Positions 42,430-49,261 of a DNA stretch of 64,000 nucleotides are shown piece after piece. Origin of the DNA: Wenxinia saemankumensis (GTDB lineage Bacteria > Pseudomonadota > Alphaproteobacteria > Rhodobacterales > Rhodobacteraceae); contig NZ_FQYO01000003.1 in the NCBI RefSeq assembly GCF_900141735.1, positions 186,001-250,000 of the forward strand, given 5' to 3'. The position numbers and the translations under genes are program-made. Positions within the stretch are counted from its first letter, which is position 1, and every line of letters starts with the position of its first letter. The notes below the pieces were generated by a model. That model did not search any database and was not told where the DNA came from. It worked only from the letters and a program-made list of their open reading frames with translations.

Positions 42430-43040
42430 GCGGCCATGTCGCCGTCACGGACGAGGCGGGCGGCGCGCTCCGCCTCGTCGTGCTGGACCGGCCGGACAAG
42501 GCCAACGCGCTGACCGGGGACATGCTCGAGGCGCTCTGCGCCGCGATCGGGGACTACCGGGGCCGGGCGCTGATCCTGAGCGGGCGGGGCCGTGTCTTCT
42601 CGGCCGGGGCGGACCTCTGCGCCGTGCGGCAGGGCCTCGGCGCCTCCCCGCTCTGGGAGAGGCTGTCGGGCGCCGTCGCCGCCTTCCCCGGCCTGTCGAT
42701 CGCCGCGCTGAACGGGCCGGTCGCGGGCGGGGCCTGCGGGATGGCGCTGGCCTGCGACCTGCGCGTCGCCGCCCCGACGGCCGCGCTCTTCTACCCGGTC
42801 ATGCGGATGGGCCTGACGCCCCCGCCCTCCGATCCCGCCCGGCTCGCGGCGCTGGTCGGGCCCGCCCGCGCCAGGGCGATCCTCCTCGCCGGGCACCGGG
42901 TCGAGGGCGCGGCGCTGGAATCCTGGGGCCTCGCCCAGGCCATGGCCGCGGATCCGCTCGCGGCGGCCCGCGCATGGGCCGCCCCCGCCCTCGCCGCGCC
43001 GGAGGGGCTGACGGCGCGCATCGCGGCGCTGATCCCCTGA
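42426..43040 (+). CDS. Crotonase-fold (enoyl-CoA hydratase/isomerase family) protein, non-canonical
   Basis: The 204-residue protein keeps the crotonase fold markers 'ALILSGRGRVFSAGADL' and 'IAALNGPVAGGACGMALACDLRVAAP' (oxyanion-hole Gly). Compared with hydratases, the two catalytic Glu positions are occupied by other residues (GGACG instead of GGGCE; 'YPVMRMGL' instead of PE-x-x-x-GL) and it is about 50 residues shorter than usual, lacking a full C-terminal helical part. It may act as an isomerase, dehalogenase-like or thioesterase, or be inactive. GTG start overlaps the SDR stop. Confidence 0.8.
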   Translation: MSGHVAVTDEAGGALRLVVLDRPDKANALTGDMLEALCAAIGDYRGRALILSGRGRVFSAGADLCAVRQGLGASPLWERLSGAVAAFPGLSIAALNGPVAGGACGMALACDLRVAAPTAALFYPVMRMGLTPPPSDPARLAALVGPARARAILLAGHRVEGAALESWGLAQAMAADPLAAARAWAAPALAAPEGLTARIAALIP

Positions 43041-43514
43041 GGCCGGGCGGGGTCGCCCCGCATCAAGCGATCCGGCCGATGCCCGCGACCCGCCGCGCAT
43101 CCGCGATGCCCCCCCTGCCTGCGGCCCGTTCGACGAAAACGATCCGCCCGAAGGCCGCGATGCGCCCCGCCGCCCGCGCCCCGCCGGGACGCGGCGCCCC
43201 GCCGCCCGCGTCCCCGCCGGGACACGGCGCCCGCCTCCCCCTTCGCAGGGTCCGCAAATACCGTCCGCACCCACCGTCCCGCGCTTCGCCGGGCGCCCGG
43301 GGCCCTGCGCCGACATTTGCCCGGGACGGGTGTCCGGCCCCGCCGCCCGCGTCCCCGCCGGGACACGGCACCCCGCCTCCCCCTTCGCAGGGTCCGCAAA
43401 TACCGGCCGCGCCCGCAATCCTGCGCCGCCGCCGGGCGCCCGGGCCCCTCCGCCGAGATTTCCCCGAACGGGTCTCCTGCCCCGCCGCCGGCTGTCCCGC
43501 GCCTTGGCCGCCCG
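43041..43514. repeat. Spacer with a 141-bp direct repeat
   Basis: This 474-base spacer has no credible gene. GCCGCCCGCGTCCCCGCCGG starts at 43201 and again at 43342, each followed by GACACGGC, CCCCCTTCGCAGGGTCCG and CAAATACCG, so about 66 bases are nearly identical, spaced by 141 bp. Between the copies are related GCGCCCGGG blocks. The GGTATTTGCGGACCCTGCGAAGG element inside each copy (minus strand) also occurs at 26152. Confidence 0.65.
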
Positions 43515-43823
43515 CTAGCGCCGGGATCTCCGCCTGCCCGGCACCTTCGACGTGAAATCGGGCGGCCGCTTCGCCACCCAGGCGGCGAACCTTGCCAGCC
43601 GGGGATGGGCGCGCAGGGCCTCGGGCGTGTTCCACTCCCGCGCGAGCTCGGCCTCGCCGAGCGCCGCGTGGATCTCGCGGTGGCAGATGTGATGCATCAG
43701 AACCGTGGGGCCGCCCTTGCCGCCCTTGAGCCTCGGGATCAGGTGGTGGAGGCTCTGCGGCACGCCCGGCGGGATCGGGCGCAGGCAGAGCGGGCAGATC
43801 GGGTCGGGCGTGTCGGCATCCAT
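43515..43823 (-). CDS. HNH endonuclease-family protein
   Basis: The 102-residue protein has a zinc-knuckle CPLC (10-13) and an HNH-type block 'HHLIPRLKGGKGGPTVLMHHICHREIHA' (26-53) with the conserved HH and Cys47-His48. These small HNH proteins are metal-dependent nucleases of varied roles. A C-terminal basic tail (GRRRSRR) could bind DNA. Its ATG (43823-43821) overlaps the ATG of the divergent flavoprotein gene in CATG, so the two promoters must lie inside the opposite reading frames. Confidence 0.82.
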   Translation of the reverse strand: MDADTPDPICPLCLRPIPPGVPQSLHHLIPRLKGGKGGPTVLMHHICHREIHAALGEAELAREWNTPEALRAHPRLARFAAWVAKRPPDFTSKVPGRRRSRR

Positions 43824-45012
43824 GACCAGCGAGGATGAGGCGCCGGCCGCGCGCGGCAAGGCGCTGGTGATCGGCGCCGGTCCCGCCGGCCTCATGGCGG
43901 CCGAGGAGATGGCCCGCGCCGGCCTCGCCGTCACCATCGCCGAGCGCATGCCCTCGCCCGCGCGCAAGTTCCTGATGGCCGGCAAGTCGGGGCTCAACCT
44001 GACGATGGATCGCGGGATCGACGCGTTTCTCGACGGGTTCGGCCCGGGCCTGCCGGATCCCGTGGCCCGGGCCGTCCGCGCCTTCGGCCCGGCCGAGGTG
44101 ATCGCCTGGGCCGAGGGGCTGGGACAGCCGGTCTTCACCGGCTCCACCGGGCGGGTCTTTCCCACCGCGATGAAGGCCTCGCCCCTGCTGCGGGCCTGGC
44201 TGGCGCGGCTGGCCGGGCAGGGGGCGCGGCTGCTGACCCGCTGGCACTGGACCGGGTGGGACGGGGCGGGGGCCGCCTTCGCCACCCCGGAGGGGCCGCG
44301 CGTGCTGCACCCGGACGTGACCGTGCTCGCCCTCGGCGGGGCGAGCTGGGCGCGGCTCGGCTCCGACGGGCAATGGGCGGAGAGGCTGGGCCCCGTGGCC
44401 CCGTTCCGCCCGGCGAATTGCGGCTTCGACGTCGCCTGGTCGGACCACATGGCGCCCCTGCTCGGCCAGCCGGTCAAGGGCGTGGCCCTCTCGGCCGGGG
44501 GGCTGACCTCGCGCGGGGAATTCGTCCTCTCGGCCCGGGGGATCGAGGGCGGCGGGATCTACGCCGTCAGCCGGGCGGTGCGGGACGGGGCGCCGCTGCT
44601 GCTGGACCTCAAGCCGGACTGGTCGCCGGCCCGCATCCGCGCGGCGCTGCAGGGCAAGGCCAGCCTCGCCAACCGTTTGCGCAAGGGGCTGCGCCTGCCT
44701 CCCGTATCGGCCGCTCTGCTGAACGAGTTCGGCCGCCCCTTTCCCGACGATCTGGCCCCGCTCATCAAGGCGCTGCCGGTCCGCCATTCCGGCCCCCGCC
44801 CGCTGGACGAGGCGATCTCGACCGCCGGCGGGCTGCGCCTCTCCGGGCTGGACGGGCTCATGCTGCGCGGCCGCCCGGGCACCTTCGCCGCCGGAGAGAT
44901 GCTGGACTGGGAGGCGCCGACCGGCGGATGGCTCATCACCGCCTCCCTCGCCACCGGCCGCGCGGCGGGACGGCAGGCCGCCGACTGGCTGTCGGACGGG
45001 GGGCGGGGATAG
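43822..45012 (+). CDS. TIGR03862/BaiN-like FAD-dependent oxidoreductase
   Basis: The 396-residue flavoprotein has a Rossmann FAD start VIGAGPAGLMAAEEMARAG, the HI0933-family 'FLMAGKSGLNLT' block and a C-terminal FAD contact 'GRPGTFAAGEMLDWEAPTGGWLITASLATGRAAG'. These proteins are predicted flavin-dependent oxidoreductases of unknown substrate. The ATG at 43822 gives a short acidic lead before the Rossmann strand; a longer frame exists upstream, but it overlaps the HNH gene. Followed by a 500-base spacer. Confidence 0.86.
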   Translation: MTSEDEAPAARGKALVIGAGPAGLMAAEEMARAGLAVTIAERMPSPARKFLMAGKSGLNLTMDRGIDAFLDGFGPGLPDPVARAVRAFGPAEVIAWAEGLGQPVFTGSTGRVFPTAMKASPLLRAWLARLAGQGARLLTRWHWTGWDGAGAAFATPEGPRVLHPDVTVLALGGASWARLGSDGQWAERLGPVAPFRPANCGFDVAWSDHMAPLLGQPVKGVALSAGGLTSRGEFVLSARGIEGGGIYAVSRAVRDGAPLLLDLKPDWSPARIRAALQGKASLANRLRKGLRLPPVSAALLNEFGRPFPDDLAPLIKALPVRHSGPRPLDEAISTAGGLRLSGLDGLMLRGRPGTFAAGEMLDWEAPTGGWLITASLATGRAAGRQAADWLSDGGRG

Positions 45013-45513
45013 GACCCGCCCGGAGCCTTCGCCCGCGCCGCGGAACGCCGGACGATCGGGCCGGCCAGTCGCCCTCGCGTCGGGTACGGCGATCCCTTCC
45101 GGGAGGCGAGGGGGAAAACCGGGGGCGTCGAAGGCCGTGCGGAGCGCCGGACGACCGGCCCGCGCCACCTTCCTGCCGGTCCTTCCCCTGGAGGCGCGGC
45201 GTCAGGCCGGGAGGGGCGGACCCCGTCGGCACACGGCGAAGCCGGATCGAGAGAGGGGATCGGGCGAGGGGGATCCGCGCCGCCCCCGGCGCCCGTGCCC
45301 CGTAGCGCCGCTCCCGGCGCCGGTCCTCCTAGGCAGACCGGGCCGCTAGGCCCACGCCATCCGCCCCGGAGCGAAGATCGGCCCGCTTCCCCCGTGCCGG
45401 AACCGGCGAGGCGGGGGAACGAGCGCGCCGGCGCGGCGCAGCCCCCTTCGCCGTGCGGTTCGCCCTCGGCGCCAGCGGCTGATGTCAGGGCCGACCCCCC
45501 GGCGGACCCGCCC
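45013..45513. repeat. Spacer with a 99-bp imperfect direct repeat
   Basis: These 501 bases have no supported gene. The block GCGGAACGCCGGACGATCGG at 45040 recurs as GCGGAGCGCCGGACGACCGG at 45139, 99 bases later. CCTAG occurs twice near 45328-45350. The remainder is GC-rich and unstructured to the eye. Confidence 0.4.
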
Positions 45514-46086
45514 TCAACGCGTCAGCCAGAGGATGTCGAACCGGCTCTCCAGGATCGGGTCGGGCAGCAGCAGCCGCGCCTGCCCGGGCCCGGCCTGCTC
45601 GAACCAGCCGACCTGCGCGACGGTCTGCCCCGGCTCCACCGGGGTCTGGTCCTCGGGGGGCAGGCCCGCATAATCCGTCGCGGGGCCGCCATCGACCCAG
45701 GCCGTCCCGGTATAGAGCGCGGGGACCTCGCCGGCATGGATGGTGCCCCCCATCCGCTGCGAGCCGGTCAGCTTCTCCAGCCGCCAGCCCCCTTCGCCGG
45801 CGGTGATCCGGCAGGCGAAGGGCGCGTAGACGACGAGGTCCGAAAGCTCGCCCATCTTGATCGTGCGGCAGGACCAGTCGCCCTCGGGCGCGATTTCGCC
45901 CGGCACGCCGGACAGCGACTCGACCAGCAGCTCCACGTCGGCGGGCGCCCCGGCGGCGAGCGCGCCGTGCAGCGCGGCGCCAAGCGATGTCTCCCAACCC
46001 GCCAGCCGCCCCGCATCGGCGGGCCGCAGCTCCTGCGCGGCCACCGGGGCGGCGACCAGCGCGAGGGCGACGAGCGCGCCCCTCAT
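45514..46086 (-). CDS. DUF4893 exported protein
   Basis: The 190-residue protein has a signal peptide (cleavage after VAAQ near residue 18), then the pattern 'GDWSCRTIKMGELSDLVVYAPFACRI' with two Cys, typical of the DUF4893 family (assigned from memory). Its ATG overlaps the stop of the DUF2237 gene as ATGA, so both are cotranscribed from the minus strand. The role of the family is not known. Confidence 0.75.
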   Translation of the reverse strand: MRGALVALALVAAPVAAQELRPADAGRLAGWETSLGAALHGALAAGAPADVELLVESLSGVPGEIAPEGDWSCRTIKMGELSDLVVYAPFACRITAGEGGWRLEKLTGSQRMGGTIHAGEVPALYTGTAWVDGGPATDYAGLPPEDQTPVEPGQTVAQVGWFEQAGPGQARLLLPDPILESRFDILWLTR

Positions 46087-46451
46087 ATCGCATGCGCCTT
46101 GAGGATGTCGATCTCCACGATGTCGAGCGCGCGGGCATGGGTCGCGGAGAGGTCGATCCGGGGCGCGCAGCCCTCCTCGTGCGCCTGCAGGAACCGCGCG
46201 GCGCAGAGGCACCAGCGATCCCCCGGTTTCAGCCCCGGAAACCCGAATTCGGGGCGCGGCGTGGACAGGTCGTTCCCGACATAGGCCGAGAAGGCCAGGA
46301 ACTCGGCGGTCATCACGGCGCAGACCGTGTGGCTGCCGGCATCCGCCGCGCAGGTGTCGCAGGACCCGTTGCGGAAATAGCCGGTCATCGGGTCGGTTCC
46401 GCAGGGCCGCAGCTTCTGTCCCAATACGTTGACGGAGAGGTCCGGCTCCAT
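46083..46451 (-). CDS. DUF2237 protein
   Basis: The 122-residue protein has the highly conserved DUF2237 blocks 'NVLGQKLRPCGTDPMTGYFRNGSC', 'GSHTVCAVMTAEFLAFS' and 'PGLKPGDRWCLCAARFLQA', with several conserved Cys. The family is cytosolic and of unknown function. It is the first gene of a two-gene operon with the DUF4893 gene; an AGGAGG-like ribosome-binding site precedes the ATG. Confidence 0.9.
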   Translation of the reverse strand: MEPDLSVNVLGQKLRPCGTDPMTGYFRNGSCDTCAADAGSHTVCAVMTAEFLAFSAYVGNDLSTPRPEFGFPGLKPGDRWCLCAARFLQAHEEGCAPRIDLSATHARALDIVEIDILKAHAI

Positions 46452-46757
46452 CTGTCACCTCCTTCCGAATCCCCGCCGCAGAAGGTGTCCCGCACCGACC
46501 CGCGATCAAGGGCGCGCCGGGTCCGCGTCACGCGGCGCCGCGCGCACCGTCCCGCAGACGTGCCGTCCAACGGCGCGGGGAGGGGGGGGCGAGGGCGGCG
46601 CTGCCGACCCTTCCCGGCCCGCCTTCTCCCGTAGTCCGGACGGGCGTCGCGGGGCTGGTGCGGCCCGGCCCGCGGCCGCAGCGGACGGCGGGCGACCTGC
46701 CGCTCGACCGGCCCGCCCCCGATCCGGTGGGCTCGGCGCGCGGGCCCCCGGCAGGGG
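46452..46757. other. GC-rich spacer between the DUF2237 gene and cobO
   Basis: This 306-base region contains a run of nine G near 46581 and GC-rich inverted repeats near 46655-46690 that could terminate cobO transcription on the minus strand. No coding or RNA gene is seen. Confidence 0.4.
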
Positions 46758-47411
46758 TCAGAATTCCACGCCCTTCTGCGCCTTCACGCCCGACCGGAAC
46801 GGGTGCTTCACCAGCTCCATCTCGGTGACGAGGTCCGCGATCTCGATCAGGTCGGAATGGGCGTTGCGCCCGGTCAGGACGACATGGGTCATCTCGGGCC
46901 GCTGCGTGGTCAGGAAGGCGACCACCTCCCCGGCATCGATGTAATCGTAGCGGATCGCGATGTTGATCTCGTCGAGCAGCACCATCCGGATGTTCTCGTC
47001 CCGGATCAGCTCCTTGGCCTTCGTCCAGGCGGCCTGCGCCATCTCGATGTCGCGCGCCTTGTCCTGCGTCTCCCAGGTGAAGCCCTCGCCCATCGTGTGA
47101 AACTGGCACAGATCGCCGAAGCGCTCGGTGATGAGCGTGCGCTCCCCGGTCTCCATCCCGCCCTTGATGAACTGCACCACCGCGCAGGGCATGCCGTGCG
47201 CGATCATGCGGAAGATCATTCCGAACGCGGCCGAGGACTTGCCCTTGCCCTTTCCGGTATGGACGATGACGAGACCCTTCTCGCCGGTCTTGGTCGCCAT
47301 GATCTTGTCGCGGGCGGCCTTCTTCTTGGCCATCTTGGCGGCGTGGCGGTCGGCATCGGGCACGCCGCCGGGCGCCGCTGGACCCGTGTCGTTCGTCGTC
47401 TCGTCGGTCAT
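46758..47411 (-). CDS. cobO: Corrinoid adenosyltransferase CobO
   Basis: The 217-residue P-loop protein has 'VHTGKGKGKSSAAFGM' (ATP-binding, inverted relative to common P-loops) and the family blocks 'VVQFIKGGMETGERTLI' and 'VLLDEINIAIRYDYI'. It transfers the adenosyl group from ATP to cob(I)yrinic acid a,c-diamide. A charged 45-residue N-terminal arm (MTDETTNDTGPAAPGGV to KTGEKG) is typical. Its start overlaps the GFA gene stop. It is the last gene of a three-gene minus-strand run. Confidence 0.95.
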   Translation of the reverse strand: MTDETTNDTGPAAPGGVPDADRHAAKMAKKKAARDKIMATKTGEKGLVIVHTGKGKGKSSAAFGMIFRMIAHGMPCAVVQFIKGGMETGERTLITERFGDLCQFHTMGEGFTWETQDKARDIEMAQAAWTKAKELIRDENIRMVLLDEINIAIRYDYIDAGEVVAFLTTQRPEMTHVVLTGRNAHSDLIEIADLVTEMELVKHPFRSGVKAQKGVEF

Positions 47412-47818
47412 GGCGTCTCCTCTTTTCGGGTAGGCGGCGTGGCCACCTCGGGAAGGGGGTGCATCCAGGCGATCCGCTCCTCGACGAAGTCGTGCGAGGT
47501 CGGCGTCACCGATCCGGCATCGTCCAGCAGCGCGGCCATCAGGTCGACCGAGTCCGGACGCTCGTCCCAAAGGAAGGCGAGCGGCGAGCCGCAGGTGCCG
47601 CAATGGCTGCGCGTCCGCCCGGGGGAGGAGGCGTAGGACGCGACCGGCCCGTCGATCTCCAGCCCCGCCCTGCGGACCCGGACGAAGGTCGCCATCGCGG
47701 CCCCGGTATGGCGGCGGCAGCTCTCGCAATGGCAATGCCCGCACCAGAGCGGCGGTCCCTCGGCGCGGAAGGTCACCGCGCCGCAGAGGCAATGTCCGGT
47801 CAGGGCGGGTCCGGTCAC
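47408..47818 (-). CDS. GFA (glutathione-dependent formaldehyde-activating) domain protein
   Basis: The 136-residue zinc protein has the GFA/CENP-V ligands in 'GHCLCGAVTF', 'CGHCHCESCRRHTGA' and 'SHCGTCGSPLAF'. In formaldehyde metabolism Gfa adds glutathione to formaldehyde, but most paralogues have unknown substrates. It is translationally coupled to cobO and to the upstream acetyltransferase by 4-base overlaps, an association that may simply be operon hitch-hiking. GTG start at 47818. Confidence 0.86.
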   Translation of the reverse strand: MTGPALTGHCLCGAVTFRAEGPPLWCGHCHCESCRRHTGAAMATFVRVRRAGLEIDGPVASYASSPGRTRSHCGTCGSPLAFLWDERPDSVDLMAALLDDAGSVTPTSHDFVEERIAWMHPLPEVATPPTRKEETP

Positions 47819-48282
47819 GGCAGGTCCTTCTCGAAGGTGATCGATGTGGGGGAAGCGTAACCCGGATGGGCATGCCTCGCCACCTCGACGAATCCCATCG
47901 CCGAGAAGGCGCGCTGGTTGCCGGTCAGCTCCACCCGGACCTGCAGGCGCAGGCGCGGCAGGCCGAGGGCCCGGGCGCGCGCCCCGGCGAGATCGACCAG
48001 CCCGCGGGCGAGGCCGCGGCCCCGCGCCGCCTCGTCCACCGCCAGCTTGCCGAGGTAGAGCGCGCCCTCCTGCGGGGTCAGCGTCACCGTGGCCCTGACC
48101 GGATCGCCGAGCGCCCAGACCTCGCCCGCCCGGGCCGGAACGTCCATCGCGGCGGCGTCGAGCCGGAGGAGGGAGGACGGCGGGTCGATCCGCCCCTCCA
48201 TGTAGGCGAAGGCCCGGTGCAGCAGCCCCAGCACCTGCGCCAGCGCCGGGTCGCCGGGGGCGAGGCGGCGGGGCGCGGTCAC
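47815..48282 (-). CDS. GNAT-family acetyltransferase
   Basis: The 155-residue protein has the acetyl-CoA motif 'YLGKLAVDEAARGRGLARGLVDLA' and the later 'RVELTGNQRAFSAMGFVEVARHAHPGY'. The target is unknown. The GTG at 48282 was chosen because the upstream codons are Pro/Arg-rich spacer; no strong ribosome-binding site is visible. Its TGA overlaps the GFA gene start (GTGA), giving an acetyltransferase-GFA-cobO operon. Confidence 0.78.
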   Translation of the reverse strand: MTAPRRLAPGDPALAQVLGLLHRAFAYMEGRIDPPSSLLRLDAAAMDVPARAGEVWALGDPVRATVTLTPQEGALYLGKLAVDEAARGRGLARGLVDLAGARARALGLPRLRLQVRVELTGNQRAFSAMGFVEVARHAHPGYASPTSITFEKDLP

Positions 48283-48486
48283 GTCGGATCGCCGCCGCTG
48301 GGCCTTGCCCGGAAGGCGGCCGGAGGGAGGGGGCGGGGCCCGCGCGCGGCGCCGCTGAGGCGGCCCGGCCACAGCGCCCGGGCTTCGTCGCGCGGCTTTC
48401 GCAATCGACTGGAAACCTTTTCGCGGTTCACGGCCTTGTCACCCCGAACGCGGCGCCGCCCGCCGCCCCGAATCCGGTCTGCCACC

Positions 48487-48552
48487 ATGAAATACTTCTC
48501 CCTCGCCCTGCTCTTCGTCTATCTCGGCATGGCGGCCTTCGCCGTCGGCTGA
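48487..48552 (+). CDS. Tiny single-span membrane peptide (21 aa)
   Basis: This 21-residue frame reads MKYFSLALLFVYLGMAAFAV plus a final Gly and is one complete hydrophobic helix. It lies in the divergent gap, on the plus strand, antisense to nothing else. An ATG in a CACCATGAAA context with no strong ribosome-binding site precedes it. It resembles other bacterial membrane micropeptides in composition only. Coding status is not proven. Confidence 0.4.
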   Translation: MKYFSLALLFVYLGMAAFAVG

Positions 48553-48646
48553 GCGCCCCCGCCCGTTTCCGCCAGGGCTGTTTCCCACCGGGCTGTTTCC
48601 ACCCCGCCGTTCCCGCCGCCCCCGTTTCCATACGGCCGACAGTCGC

Positions 48647-49261
48647 TCACGCCTCCGGCGCGTCCTGCGGCCACGGCTCGACGGTGAGCTCGGGCCAGAT
48701 CGCTTTCTGCCGCCGCGCCTTCTCCTCGTGGGTGGCGCGGCTCGCGCGCAGCGGGTTCGGCACCAGCCGGAAGGCGAAGATCGGCTCGAGCCCGTAGGGG
48801 GCGTGGATCTCCAGCCCCGACGCCGCTAGCCGGATCCCGACCGCATGGGTGCGGAGCGCGAAATTGTCGATGCCCTCCCGGGCCGAGCCGAGAGGCGGGT
48901 AGGGCGCGCCGAACCTCGCCTCGTACCACAGGTGGACCCGCGCCTGGTTGCGCAGCTCGACCGGCGGGTCGGGCGGAAGGCGCGCGGCGAGGGCGCGCTG
49001 CCGGGCATCCTCGGCATCCCACGAGGTATCGGGATCGAAGCAGAACACGTCGATGTCGCGCACGCCGTGCAGATCGGGCCGGCCGGCCAGGTGGTTCCAG
49101 ACCTGCTGGTAGACCGCGCCCGAGACAAGCCAGCCGTCCGGCAGTCCGGTCTCGCGGATCGCCGAGAGAACCCGCATCAGCACCGGGCTGGCCCGCACGA
49201 TCCCCTCCAGCGCGGCGCGCTGGGCGGCCCCGCCGGTGCCGGAATGGCGAAGGTGGCTCAT
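48647..49261 (-). CDS. DUF925-type nucleotidyltransferase-family protein
   Basis: The 204-residue protein has the nucleotidyltransferase-like block 'DGWLVSGAVYQQVWNHLAG' and 'IDVFCFDPD' with conserved Asp residues, matching the COG3575/DUF925 group. The reaction is unknown. Its ATG overlaps the cobN stop as ATGA, so it is cotranscribed at the end of the riboswitch-controlled cobalamin operon, although nothing in the family suggests a corrin role. Confidence 0.84.
   Translation of the reverse strand: MSHLRHSGTGGAAQRAALEGIVRASPVLMRVLSAIRETGLPDGWLVSGAVYQQVWNHLAGRPDLHGVRDIDVFCFDPDTSWDAEDARQRALAARLPPDPPVELRNQARVHLWYEARFGAPYPPLGSAREGIDNFALRTHAVGIRLAASGLEIHAPYGLEPIFAFRLVPNPLRASRATHEEKARRQKAIWPELTVEPWPQDAPEA

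Noticed and set aside
45013-45513. A possible gene in the spacer after the flavoprotein gene
   Set aside because: Open frames exist but are low-complexity, lack ribosome-binding sites and contain the 99-bp direct repeat.
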